64,000 nt of DNA, taken from positions 1 to 64,000 of the forward strand of contig SXON01000246.1 of NCBI GenBank assembly GCA_005778355.1. Direction: 5' to 3'. The translations under genes and the position numbers were made by a program. Under the pieces are notes generated by a model. The model was not told the origin of the DNA. It saw only the letters and a program-made list of their open reading frames with translations, and made no database searches. Below are positions 34,782 to 42,261 of this stretch, in pieces; position 1 is the first letter of the stretch, and the number at the start of each line of letters is the position of its first letter. Source of the stretch: Pseudomonadota bacterium (lineage in GTDB: Bacteria; Myxococcota_A; UBA796; SXON01).

Positions 34782-35698
34782 TGGGCCACCACGCGGGCCA
34801 CGAGGTTGCCCGGGTACACCACCGGCTGCTCTCGTTGCGCCAGGACGCGTCCCCGGGCGGGTGAGAGGATGCTCTCGCGCACCTCGCCCGTCACCGGCTC
34901 CACCACCTCGCCGAGGACGTCCCCCTCCTTCACCTCGGCCCACACGCCGACGAGCGGCAAGAAAAGCCCGCCGCGACCCGCGCGCACCGCCACCACCCCG
35001 CCATCGTCCACGACGAGCGGCCGCTGGATCGCCGCCCAGTGGAAGGGAAGGTCGTCCTCGGGGAGGATGCCCATCACCGCGAGCATGTTGAGCACGCCGT
35101 CGGACAGCTCCAGGCCCACGCCCTCGGTGAGCCGGTTACCCACGCCGCCCTCGAGCGAGATGAGCGAGGGGACGGCCTCCGCCAAGGAACCGTCGGTGGC
35201 CTCGTCGCGACGCCAGAGTACGCGCGCGTTGCAGGCGGTGGCACGCTCGATGGCCTCGGCCTGTTCCGGGTGCACCCGCGCCTGGGCGGCCTGTCGGAAG
35301 GCGGGGTGGGCCCCGCGCAGCTCCACCACCTGGTCGGCCCCGCGGACCGCCTCGACGATCGCGTGGGCCACGCGGTCGGGCGCGTGGCCGTCGGCTCGCC
35401 CGGGGAAACGCCGGTCGAGGTCGACGTCGAAGCCCGGCCAGGCGCGGGCGCCGAGGTGCGCCGCCAGCGGGTTGACGCAAGGGAGCAGGTCGACGGTACC
35501 GCGCAGGCGCTCGTGGACCGCCATCAGGTGACGCCCCGCGGCGTGGAGGATGCGCGTGCCCTCGGGCGTGTCGCCCCGCACGCCCGCGACGAGCACCACG
35601 CGCGGCCCCTCGCCGCTCCAGAAACGGCGTCGCAACACCGCCACGTCTTCGCCGCTGGGCAGCTCGATCGCGCAGATCGGCTCGATGGTATGAGACAC
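34778..35698 (-). CDS. aspartoacylase-fold paralogue lacking zinc ligands
   Basis: A 306-residue homologue of the two neighbouring deacylases. The first zinc motif reads GVRGDTPEG, so His becomes Arg 41 and Glu becomes Thr 44. The third ligand is replaced as well (VVELRGAH, Arg 128). The glutamate corresponding to the catalytic base remains (SLEGG, Glu 183), and DLNR appears as DLDR. It cannot bind zinc in the normal way and may be a binding or regulatory subunit. The start GTG 35698 overlaps the divergent lipase start by 9 bp. The C-terminal beta domain includes a lipoyl-like EVKEGDVLGEVVEPVTGEV stretch. Confidence 0.72.
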   Translation of the reverse strand: MSHTIEPICAIELPSGEDVAVLRRRFWSGEGPRVVLVAGVRGDTPEGTRILHAAGRHLMAVHERLRGTVDLLPCVNPLAAHLGARAWPGFDVDLDRRFPGRADGHAPDRVAHAIVEAVRGADQVVELRGAHPAFRQAAQARVHPEQAEAIERATACNARVLWRRDEATDGSLAEAVPSLISLEGGVGNRLTEGVGLELSDGVLNMLAVMGILPEDDLPFHWAAIQRPLVVDDGGVVAVRAGRGGLFLPLVGVWAEVKEGDVLGEVVEPVTGEVRESILSPARGRVLAQREQPVVYPGNLVARVVAQ

Positions 35699-36529
35699 GT
35701 GCGAGGGATCATAGCAAATCTGCGGGTTACGGCGCGGGTCGTGGTCAACCGTCCCACGAGCCCCGTGAACGCCTACCGCGCGCTGCGCGACCAGCTCGGC
35801 AGCCTCCGCAGCGTCTACGCGCGGAGCAATCGCATCGTTCGTCGCGACGACTTCGCGCAGTACGACGAGACGGTCCTCCTGCTGCACGGCTTCTTCCAGA
35901 CCCGAAACGTCTGGGAAGTCATGGAGGATCGCCTCCGCTACGACGGCTTCGGGGTGTTCTCCTTCGACCTCGGCGGCCTCTTGCGCCGGTTCAACACCCG
36001 GCGCCCCCGTGATCTCGCCGAGATGGTGGGCGAGAAGCTGGAGCGCATCTGCACCCGCACGGGGCTGCGCGCGTTCCACATCGTGGGGCACAGCAAGGGC
36101 GGCCTCATCGCGCGCGAGTACGTGCAGCACCTCGGCGGGGAGCCTCGGGTGAAGTCGGTGGTCACGCTCGGCACGCCCCACCACGGCACGCCCACGGCGG
36201 CGCTTGGGCTCACCCTGATGGGCCTGGGCGTGCTGTCGCGTTCCCCCTACGATCTGCTGCCCAACAGCGACTTCGTGCGCAAGCTCAAGGCCGACACCTT
36301 CCCCGCCACCGTGCCGCTGGTGAGCGTACACAGCCGACACGACGTGGTCTGCCCCTGGTGGGCGAGCGTGCTGGTGCCAAAGCCGGGCGAGAGCTCGATG
36401 AAGAACCGGCCGGTGCAGGGGGTCGGACACACCGCGCTCACTTACGACCCAGGTGTCTACCACATCGTTCGCAACGAGCTCCGCGAGGCGGGAGACGTCT
36501 GGAAGTCGCGACAGCAGATCGCGGGATAG
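35690..36529 (+). CDS. lipase/alpha-beta hydrolase (triacylglycerol lipase-like)
   Basis: A 279-residue alpha/beta-hydrolase with a complete triad. The oxyanion strand is LLLHGFFQTRNVW, the nucleophile elbow GHSKGG (Ser 135), the acid Asp 218 in SVHSRHDVV and His 247 in VGHT. The TLGTPHHGTP segment after the nucleophile is typical of bacterial lipases and palmitoyl esterase-like enzymes. No signal peptide is visible. The ATG at 35690 overlaps the divergent gene start; GTG codons at 35699 and in the RVVVN segment are alternatives, and no ribosome binding site decides between them. The convergent carboxylase-like gene ends 4 bp beyond its stop. Confidence 0.82.
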   Translation: MRHVRGIIANLRVTARVVVNRPTSPVNAYRALRDQLGSLRSVYARSNRIVRRDDFAQYDETVLLLHGFFQTRNVWEVMEDRLRYDGFGVFSFDLGGLLRRFNTRRPRDLAEMVGEKLERICTRTGLRAFHIVGHSKGGLIAREYVQHLGGEPRVKSVVTLGTPHHGTPTAALGLTLMGLGVLSRSPYDLLPNSDFVRKLKADTFPATVPLVSVHSRHDVVCPWWASVLVPKPGESSMKNRPVQGVGHTALTYDPGVYHIVRNELREAGDVWKSRQQIAG

Positions 36530-36533
36530 CGCG

Positions 36534-37820
36534 CTAGCGGTCGGTGACCTTCGCCGAGGTGGCGCCGTCCCACACCGCGCGGTCGGCGAGCATTTCCAAG
36601 CAGGCACCGAGGTCGCTCGTGACGCCGTCGATCTTCACCGCTTCCAAGGTGGCGCGGGCGCGGACCAGCGCGGCGTGGCGCGTGGGGGCCTTCGCGCGTA
36701 CCCGCATGAGCACCGGGTCGCGCGCGGGGTCGACCGAGGAGCGCACGGCGAGCACGGTGTCGATCCCCGCGGCGTCGGGCACCACCAGCTTCTTCACCTT
36801 CCCCGCCTTCAGCGCCGACACCACCACCTCGATGGCGTGTCCCTTGAGCTCCACGTCGGACTGGTCCCAGCCGAGTTCCTCGCCCGAGGCGATCGACACC
36901 TGCGCGCCCACCAGGTCGACACCGTAGACCATGTCGTGCAGGCCGAAACCCTCGGGCAGCCCCGCGTCGACATCGCTGAACCAGGGTCGCCCATCGGGAC
37001 CCACGAGGAAGTGGACGGCAGCGACGCCGAGAAAACGCCAGGCGGCGAGGAAGTCTGCGGCCGCCGGGCAAAGCCGCTCGCGGAGTGCCGCGTCGACCCC
37101 GGGCGACGGGCACTCGCGCAGGCGCGCCCCGCCCGCGCCCCGCTGCGAAGCCTCGTGTTCCCCCACGTGCACCGCGTTGCCCACGCCGTCGCCGATCACC
37201 ACCACCACCACGTGCCGCGCCGACGCGAGCGCACGCTCCACGAAGCCGCCGGCGGGACCGAAGCCCTCGACGGCCTTTTCCGCGGTCGCGACGTCGTGCG
37301 CCACCGTGGTGCGGCCCAGCGCGCGGCGGCCACTGCGTACCACCACGGGGAAACCGAAGCGCTCGCACCAGGACCCCACGTCGCCCGGCTCGTGCAAGAG
37401 CGGCGACGAGGGCAAGAGCTCGAGTCCCGCGTCGCGCGCGCGGTGGCGCGCCACGGCTCGGTCGGTGGTCCATTCGAGGTCGTCGAGCCGGGGGCCGAGC
37501 CAGGCGAGGCCCACGTTGTGGACGATCCGCGCAAACTCGACGTTGCGACTCATCCCGTGGAAGCCGGGGTGCACCGCGTCGGCGCCCGAGTCGAGCGCAG
37601 CGGTGACCAGTCCGACGGCGTCCATGTAGGGGTCGCCCACCTGGGACGGCGGGATGCGCACCGCGTAGGCCGCCTCGTCGAGGTGGGCCGCCTCGGCGTC
37701 TTCGTCGGAGAAGACCGCGACCGACTCGAGCCCCGCCGCCTCGACGGCTCGTACGAGGCGGGCGCCCACCTCGCCGCGGTCGGCCACCAGCACTCGCGAG
37801 ATCGTGCGGGGTTCGAGCAC
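36534..37820 (-). CDS. biotin carboxylase-like protein lacking catalytic residues
   Basis: A 428-residue protein aligning by eye along its whole length with the biotin carboxylase subunit of acyl-CoA carboxylases: N-terminal VADRGEVGARLVRA, DAVHPGFHGMSRN (in place of HPGYGFLSEN), GVDLVGAQVSIASGEEL and GHAIEVVV. The key functional residues are gone. The ATP-grasp glycine loop (GGGGRGM in AccC) reads GRRALGR (164-170). The EFL metal-ligand glutamate is His 270. The EMNTRxQVE active-site segment reads SDVDAGLPE (282-290). No carboxyltransferase or biotin carrier gene is nearby. It is probably a pseudoenzyme with a binding role. Start GTG 37820. Confidence 0.7.
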   Translation of the reverse strand: MLEPRTISRVLVADRGEVGARLVRAVEAAGLESVAVFSDEDAEAAHLDEAAYAVRIPPSQVGDPYMDAVGLVTAALDSGADAVHPGFHGMSRNVEFARIVHNVGLAWLGPRLDDLEWTTDRAVARHRARDAGLELLPSSPLLHEPGDVGSWCERFGFPVVVRSGRRALGRTTVAHDVATAEKAVEGFGPAGGFVERALASARHVVVVVIGDGVGNAVHVGEHEASQRGAGGARLRECPSPGVDAALRERLCPAAADFLAAWRFLGVAAVHFLVGPDGRPWFSDVDAGLPEGFGLHDMVYGVDLVGAQVSIASGEELGWDQSDVELKGHAIEVVVSALKAGKVKKLVVPDAAGIDTVLAVRSSVDPARDPVLMRVRAKAPTRHAALVRARATLEAVKIDGVTSDLGACLEMLADRAVWDGATSAKVTDR

Positions 37821-37826
37821 GACAGG

Positions 37827-37832
37827 AAGTTA
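37827..37832 (-). promoter_or_regulatory. TAACTT -10 element, leaderless-type
   Basis: On the minus strand TAACTT is followed by six nucleotides and the GTG start of the biotin carboxylase-like gene. It lies in the 21-bp gap between this gene and the divergent DUF2520 gene. Confidence 0.4.
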
Positions 37833-37841
37833 GCCGGTGCC

Positions 37842-38540
37842 ATGCGGGTGAGCATCATCGGCGCCGGCCGCCTCGGTCGCACGCTGGCCGCTTGCCTTCC
37901 GGGTTCCACGCTTTGTCGCCGTGGAGAAACAATCCCGCGGGCCGATGTGTACTGGCTCGCGGTGCGCGACGCTGACATCGGCGGCGTGAAGCTGCCGCGC
38001 GGCGGCGTGGCGCTGCACAGCTCGGGCGCGCTCGGCCCCGACGCCATCCCTCGCCATGGTGAGCGCGGGGTCCTGCATCCGCTGATGACCTTTCCCGGCC
38101 CCGAGCTGGGCCTTCCTCGCCTGGCGGTTCACGCGCGCGTGGAGGGCACCCCGCGGGCCGTGGCCGCGGCGGAGGCGCTCGCCTTGCGGCTCGGCTGGAA
38201 GAGCTTCCACTTCCACGGTGATCGCGCGCGCTACCACGCGGCGGCGGTGATGGTGAGCGGCCTCGCCGGCGCCTTGTTCTGCGCAGCCGCCGAGGAGCTC
38301 GCGGCCGCGAGCGGCATGAGCGTCGCCGAGGCGCGTCAACTGCTCTTTCCCCTCGCCGCCGAGAGCCTGGAGCGTGCCGCGCAGGGCGGTCCCGCGGTGC
38401 TCACCGGCCCCGCTGCGCGTGGTGACGTCGCGACGATGGATGGGCACGTCCGCGTCATCGACCCGGCGCACCGCGCCGTTTACGAGAGTTTATCGGCGTT
38501 GATGCTGTGTGGACGCACGAAGCCTCCGCCAAGTGCCTGA
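37842..38540 (+). CDS. Rossmann-like DUF2520-containing protein
   Basis: A 232-residue protein with an N-terminal Rossmann motif (IIGAGRLGRTLA, from about 4), followed by the conserved HSSGALG and LHPLMTFPG segments. The C-terminal helical DUF2520 domain contains HAAAVMVSGLAGALFCAA and VLTGPAARGD. The architecture is related to pyrroline-5-carboxylate reductase and other beta-hydroxyacid-type dehydrogenases. Family members are predicted oxidoreductases and often lie next to panC/panB, which is not the case here. The start ATG 37842 is 21 bp from the divergent gene. Confidence 0.8.
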   Translation: MRVSIIGAGRLGRTLAACLPGSTLCRRGETIPRADVYWLAVRDADIGGVKLPRGGVALHSSGALGPDAIPRHGERGVLHPLMTFPGPELGLPRLAVHARVEGTPRAVAAAEALALRLGWKSFHFHGDRARYHAAAVMVSGLAGALFCAAAEELAAASGMSVAEARQLLFPLAAESLERAAQGGPAVLTGPAARGDVATMDGHVRVIDPAHRAVYESLSALMLCGRTKPPPSA

Positions 38541-38563
38541 GGCGACGCAACCCGACCCGGAGA

Positions 38564-38569
38564 TAGAAT
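38564..38569 (+). promoter_or_regulatory. TAGAAT -10 element, leaderless-type
   Basis: TAGAAT is followed by six nucleotides and the ATG at 38576. It is one of the closest matches in the set to the sigma-70 -10 consensus. No Shine-Dalgarno or clear -35 is visible. Confidence 0.45.
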
Positions 38570-38575
38570 CTCGGG

Positions 38576-40087
38576 ATGTTGTACTCCTTGCTCGCCTGCA
38601 CCGACCCGAGCGGCGAGCGCGCCGCTCCGGGCGACAGCAGCGCCGAGCTCGACACCGCCTTCGACGGTGGCGATAGCGGGATGCCACCGACCTTCGACGA
38701 GACGGTCGACGTGCTCGTGATCGGCGCCGGACCGGCGGGCCTCGCCGCCGCCGCCGAGGTGGTTGCCGCGGGTGCCACCGTGCTGGTGCTCGAACGCGAG
38801 ACCTGGGCAGGCGGCGCCTGCAACGACGCGGCGGTGATGTTCTTCGCCGGCACCCCCGAGCAGGCCGCCCTCGGCATCGAAGACTCCCCCGAACGTCTCG
38901 CGGCCGACTGGAACGCCTTCACCGGTGGCGACGCCGACGACCCCTGGTTCGCCTACTTCGCCGAGAATCACGTGGCGATGGTGAAGGACTGGCTGGCGGA
39001 GCGCGGACTGCAATGGGGCACGCCAACCGCCGATAGCGGCTCGGGCGACGTCGAGCGCATCTTCGAGATCGACGGCTGGGGACCGGAGCTGGTGGCGGTC
39101 TTGCTCGACCAGATACCGAACGACGCGGTTCGTTACGAGGCCTCCGCCAGCACCCTCCTGGTTGACGGTGGACATGTCGTGGGCGCGTCGTGGACCGACC
39201 TCGCGAGCGGCAGCTCGCACAGCATCGGCGCCGACGCGGTGATCGTGGCCACCGGCGGTTTCCAGTACGACCTGGAGCGCGTGAAGGCGCTCATCCCGGA
39301 CGTGGCCACGTCGGCGCTCCGGCGCGGCAGCTTCATCAACGCCGATGGCAACGGTCACGACATGCTCAGCTCCGTGGGGGCCGTCACGCAGAACCTCGAT
39401 GCCCTCGGCTTCTACGCGCACGCCACTTTTCATCCCGACAGCGACACCGGCGAGCTCACGAGCCAGGTCTTCGGCGAGTACCCCCTGGTGGCCGGCGACG
39501 GGCTTCGCTTCGCCGACGATTCCGACGCGCAGAGCTTCGTGCTCGGTCGTACGCGGGCGCTCTTGCCCGGCGAGTCAGCGTGGCTGGTCAGCTCCGGGCA
39601 GATCCGCGGGATGCCATTCGCCAACCCGGACGACGTGAGCGAGGTGTGGTCGGTCGACCAACTGGTGGAGGCGGGCGTCATCATCGAGGCGAACGACGTC
39701 ACCGAGCTCGCCAGCACGATGGGCATCGACGGTGCCGCGCTTTCGTCCGAGGTCGACGCCTGGAATGCGGCAGTTCGCGGCGAGGTGGACGACCCTTGGC
39801 GCGACGAGGCAGGGATGGCCGAGGTCGGCCCGCCCCCCTTTTACGCGATGCCCGTGGCGGCCACCGCGGCCAAGGCCTTCGGGGGTATCGACGTCGACCT
39901 GTCCGGCCGGGTGATCGACGACGACGGCGTGCCGATTCCGGGGGCGTACGCGGCGGGCGAGCTGACCGGCATGCTGGGCGGTTCCATCGTGGGCGAACAC
40001 GGCTTCACCGGATCGCTGACGGCCGTGGTGCTCGGCGGTCGCGTGGCGGGAATGGCCGCCGCAGGGGAATCCACCGGGGGGGAGTAG
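38576..40087 (+). CDS. FAD-dependent oxidoreductase, predicted lipoprotein
   Basis: A 503-residue flavoprotein of the fumarate reductase/ketosteroid dehydrogenase type. A tiny lipobox signal (MLYSLLAC, Cys 8) and an acidic Ser/Asp linker precede the FAD-binding motif GAGPAG (50-55). The LERETWAGGACNDA segment binds FAD, and GAYAAGELTGMLGGS near the C-terminus is the second FAD contact. Enzymes of this fold oxidise or reduce C-C double bonds. The N-terminus has no twin-arginine motif, so export would need cofactor loading outside the cytoplasm. If the short signal is not used, the protein is simply cytoplasmic. No redox partner gene is adjacent. Confidence 0.8.
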   Translation: MLYSLLACTDPSGERAAPGDSSAELDTAFDGGDSGMPPTFDETVDVLVIGAGPAGLAAAAEVVAAGATVLVLERETWAGGACNDAAVMFFAGTPEQAALGIEDSPERLAADWNAFTGGDADDPWFAYFAENHVAMVKDWLAERGLQWGTPTADSGSGDVERIFEIDGWGPELVAVLLDQIPNDAVRYEASASTLLVDGGHVVGASWTDLASGSSHSIGADAVIVATGGFQYDLERVKALIPDVATSALRRGSFINADGNGHDMLSSVGAVTQNLDALGFYAHATFHPDSDTGELTSQVFGEYPLVAGDGLRFADDSDAQSFVLGRTRALLPGESAWLVSSGQIRGMPFANPDDVSEVWSVDQLVEAGVIIEANDVTELASTMGIDGAALSSEVDAWNAAVRGEVDDPWRDEAGMAEVGPPPFYAMPVAATAAKAFGGIDVDLSGRVIDDDGVPIPGAYAAGELTGMLGGSIVGEHGFTGSLTAVVLGGRVAGMAAAGESTGGE

Positions 40088-40136
40088 AGTCAACCGGCGT
40101 GCCGAGGGCGGAACGCTGAATCCCACCCTTGAAGAA

Positions 40137-40164
40137 TTGCGGTTTTTTGGGGCGTGGGTATATT
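40137..40164 (+). promoter_or_regulatory. sigma-70-like promoter for small protein gene
   Basis: TTGCGG (40137-40142) and TATATT (40159-40164) are separated by 16 bp in a locally AT-richer stretch. The -10 matches consensus at five of six positions, the -35 at three. It is 32 nt upstream of the ATG at 40197, allowing a normal leader with a GGGAG ribosome binding site. Confidence 0.45.
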
Positions 40165-40196
40165 GAAGCTGCAGGCATTGCCTGCGGGAGTGCGGG

Positions 40197-40412
40197 ATGC
40201 TCGACGGCTACATCATCGAGCGGATCCAGAGGCAGCGGGAGGCGGTCGACGCCGAGCGTGAGCCGCTGAGGATCTCGATCCCGCAGCCACCCCCGGGCAC
40301 GGGCAAACGCGGCAGTACCGGCGACTCGAGCCGGGGCACCGACGACGTTCGCCCCCGTGATAACGACGGCCCCACGGAGCGTGGTGTCGTCGATGTCGAC
40401 TTCAGCATCTAG
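40197..40412 (+). CDS. small charged hypothetical protein
   Basis: A 71-residue protein. The N-terminus forms an amphipathic charged helix (MLDGYIIERIQRQREAVDAE), followed by a Pro-rich turn, a disordered Asp/Arg/Gly stretch and a short hydrophobic end (GVVDVDFSI). I do not recognise a named family, although small proteins with this plan are familiar from myxobacterial genomes. Support for it being real comes from GGGAG upstream of the ATG, its own promoter-like sequence and a 20-bp overlap with the next gene, which may be translationally coupled. No function can be assigned. Confidence 0.55.
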   Translation: MLDGYIIERIQRQREAVDAEREPLRISIPQPPPGTGKRGSTGDSSRGTDDVRPRDNDGPTERGVVDVDFSI

Positions 40413-41511
40413 TCCAGCGCCACCCAGGCTCACGCGCCGCCGGAAGTTCGTTCTCGGTGCGGTCGCGACATTGCTCGCACTGCTGGTGCTGGAAGGCGGA
40501 CTTCGACTCGCGATGGGTCCACCGCCGCCGCCGGTACGGGTCTTTGGCGCGCTCAAGGACTACGACCAGTACCTCGCGCAGCGAGGGGCGTTCATCGCCG
40601 CCAACTTCGTGCAGAACGATGCACCCACCATCCCCGTTGAAACCAAGACCCCGCGCTGCGCGGTGCTCGGCGGCAGCAGCGTGCACGAGGGCTCACCCTC
40701 GGTGCCGACCGGCGCCGAGTTCCCCGCGTTGATCGGCGACGCGGTGGGCTTCCCGGTGGTCAATCTCGGGGCACCGGGGCTCGACAGCTTCGACATGGTG
40801 CGCATCGTCGAGGACATGGTGCAGTGGAAGTGGAGCTGCATCGTGCTTTACGGCCCGCACAACGACTTCGGCAACGCCTTCTTCCAGTCGCGCTTCGGGA
40901 CGCCGCTCGGCGCGCTCGGCGCCCGCGCGCTGGCGGCGATGGAGCACTTCCAGCTGTTCACGCAAGTGGCCCGCCTCGTCAACGCCTCCGGGGGCACCCG
41001 GCTGACGGGCACGATTCACAGCGGGCCCGTCGGCCTCGACGACGAGCGTGTCGAGCGCATCCTCCGCTACCTCGAGCAGAACCACCGTCGCATGGCCTGG
41101 CTCGCAGAGCAAAATGGCATCAAGACGATCATCGTGTCGCCGGTCGGTCACACGCTCAACCAGCCGGGCGACCCCTGCACCAACCCCGGCTGCGCCCGGG
41201 CGCTCTACCAGGAGGCGATCGCCGTGGCCGACTGGAACCCCCAGCGGGCGGCGCAGCTGTTCCGCGAGGCTCGCGATGCCGACCGCATCGGCCTCCGGGC
41301 GCCCACGGCGGCCACGGCGGCGCTGCACCAGGTGGCCACCGAGACGGGCTCCATCTGGGTCGACGCGGAGAAGATCGTGCCCCAGCACCAGCTCGTGCCC
41401 CTCCCGTCGCCGCTCTTGTTCACCGACGGCGTACACTTCACGGCGGCCGGCCACCGCGCCATGGCCGAGGCGATCACGCCAGCGGTGAGACAGGCCGTCG
41501 CCGGAGGCTGA
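40393..41511 (+). CDS. membrane-anchored SGNH/GDSL-type hydrolase
   Basis: A 372-residue protein. An N-terminal basic stretch (LTRRRK) and one transmembrane helix (about 19-41) place the catalytic domain outside the membrane. The SGNH blocks are present: nucleophile region VLGGSSVHEG (92-100), NLGAPG (124-129), YGPHNDF (153-159) and the DxxH pair in DGVHF (Asp 345, His 348). Family members are esterases acting on acyl or acetyl groups of lipids or polysaccharides. The start is placed at ATG 40393; a GTG at 40357 lies deeper in the upstream gene. Confidence 0.8.
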   Translation: MSTSASSPAPPRLTRRRKFVLGAVATLLALLVLEGGLRLAMGPPPPPVRVFGALKDYDQYLAQRGAFIAANFVQNDAPTIPVETKTPRCAVLGGSSVHEGSPSVPTGAEFPALIGDAVGFPVVNLGAPGLDSFDMVRIVEDMVQWKWSCIVLYGPHNDFGNAFFQSRFGTPLGALGARALAAMEHFQLFTQVARLVNASGGTRLTGTIHSGPVGLDDERVERILRYLEQNHRRMAWLAEQNGIKTIIVSPVGHTLNQPGDPCTNPGCARALYQEAIAVADWNPQRAAQLFREARDADRIGLRAPTAATAALHQVATETGSIWVDAEKIVPQHQLVPLPSPLLFTDGVHFTAAGHRAMAEAITPAVRQAVAGG

Positions 41512-41535
41512 GGCGTCGCGTTAGCCAAGCCCACG

Positions 41536-42255
41536 ATGGCGCGAGACGAGCACCGCACGGGCGACCTAGACGCCCTCGCCGAGTTCGAAAATGCATTCGG
41601 CAAAAGCCCAAGGTCCAGGCCTACGCCGCCCCGACCCTCGGCCCCTCCCCCCCGCGCGACGCACCCAGGTCGGCCGCCCGTGGCCCACCAGACCGCGCCC
41701 GCCGTCGCGACCGTGTCCCGCGAGCTGCTCGTCGCCGCCGAGACCGAGCGGGATCGGCTCGCCGCCGCGCTGCACGTGGCCGTTGGCGAGCGCGACCAGG
41801 CCCTCGACCGCGTCGAGCGCCTCGCCGGGCGCGTGGCCGAGCTGGCGGACAAGCTCGCACGGGCCCTCGCCGAGCGACCGACTGATCGCCCGGTGGAGCC
41901 GCAGCCGACGCCTGCGCTCGACGCGCCCGAGGATGACGGGGCCATCGCCGCCTCGCTCCGGCGCTTCAACACCGCCTGCCTCCTCACCGGCACCCGGTAC
42001 CTCGCCATCGTCGGCGGATCGCCGAGATACCACGAAGCGCTTCGCAACGGCGTCGACAAGCGCATCGACTTTCGAATCGTGCCCGGCGACGTGTCGCGCC
42101 CTCCCAAATTCCCCGACCGAACCCGGGTGGTGATCTGGGGCGGCACCGAGCTCGATCACAGCGTGTCGAGCGCCTACCCCGGCGCGTGGGTGATCCCGCA
42201 CCGGGGCATCACCCGCTTCCTCGACGACCTGTCGCGACGCATCAACGGCGGCTAG
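41536..42255 (+). CDS. coiled-coil protein with DUF2325-like C-terminus
   Basis: A 239-residue protein in three parts: a Pro/Ala/Arg-rich disordered N-terminus (1-60), a coiled coil of about 50 residues (ELLVAAETERDRLAAALHVA onward) and a C-terminal alpha/beta domain. The latter starts YLAIVGGSPRYHEALRN and ends PHRGITRFLDDL, matching the pattern of DUF2325 proteins (a single GG-containing strand-loop and a short three-layer fold). The DUF2325 function is not established. No signal peptide. The gene follows the SGNH hydrolase by 24 bp and is convergent with the DUF255 gene, 6 bp away. Confidence 0.6.
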   Translation: MARDEHRTGDLDALAEFENAFGKSPRSRPTPPRPSAPPPRATHPGRPPVAHQTAPAVATVSRELLVAAETERDRLAAALHVAVGERDQALDRVERLAGRVAELADKLARALAERPTDRPVEPQPTPALDAPEDDGAIAASLRRFNTACLLTGTRYLAIVGGSPRYHEALRNGVDKRIDFRIVPGDVSRPPKFPDRTRVVIWGGTELDHSVSSAYPGAWVIPHRGITRFLDDLSRRINGG

Positions 42256-42261
42256 ACCACG

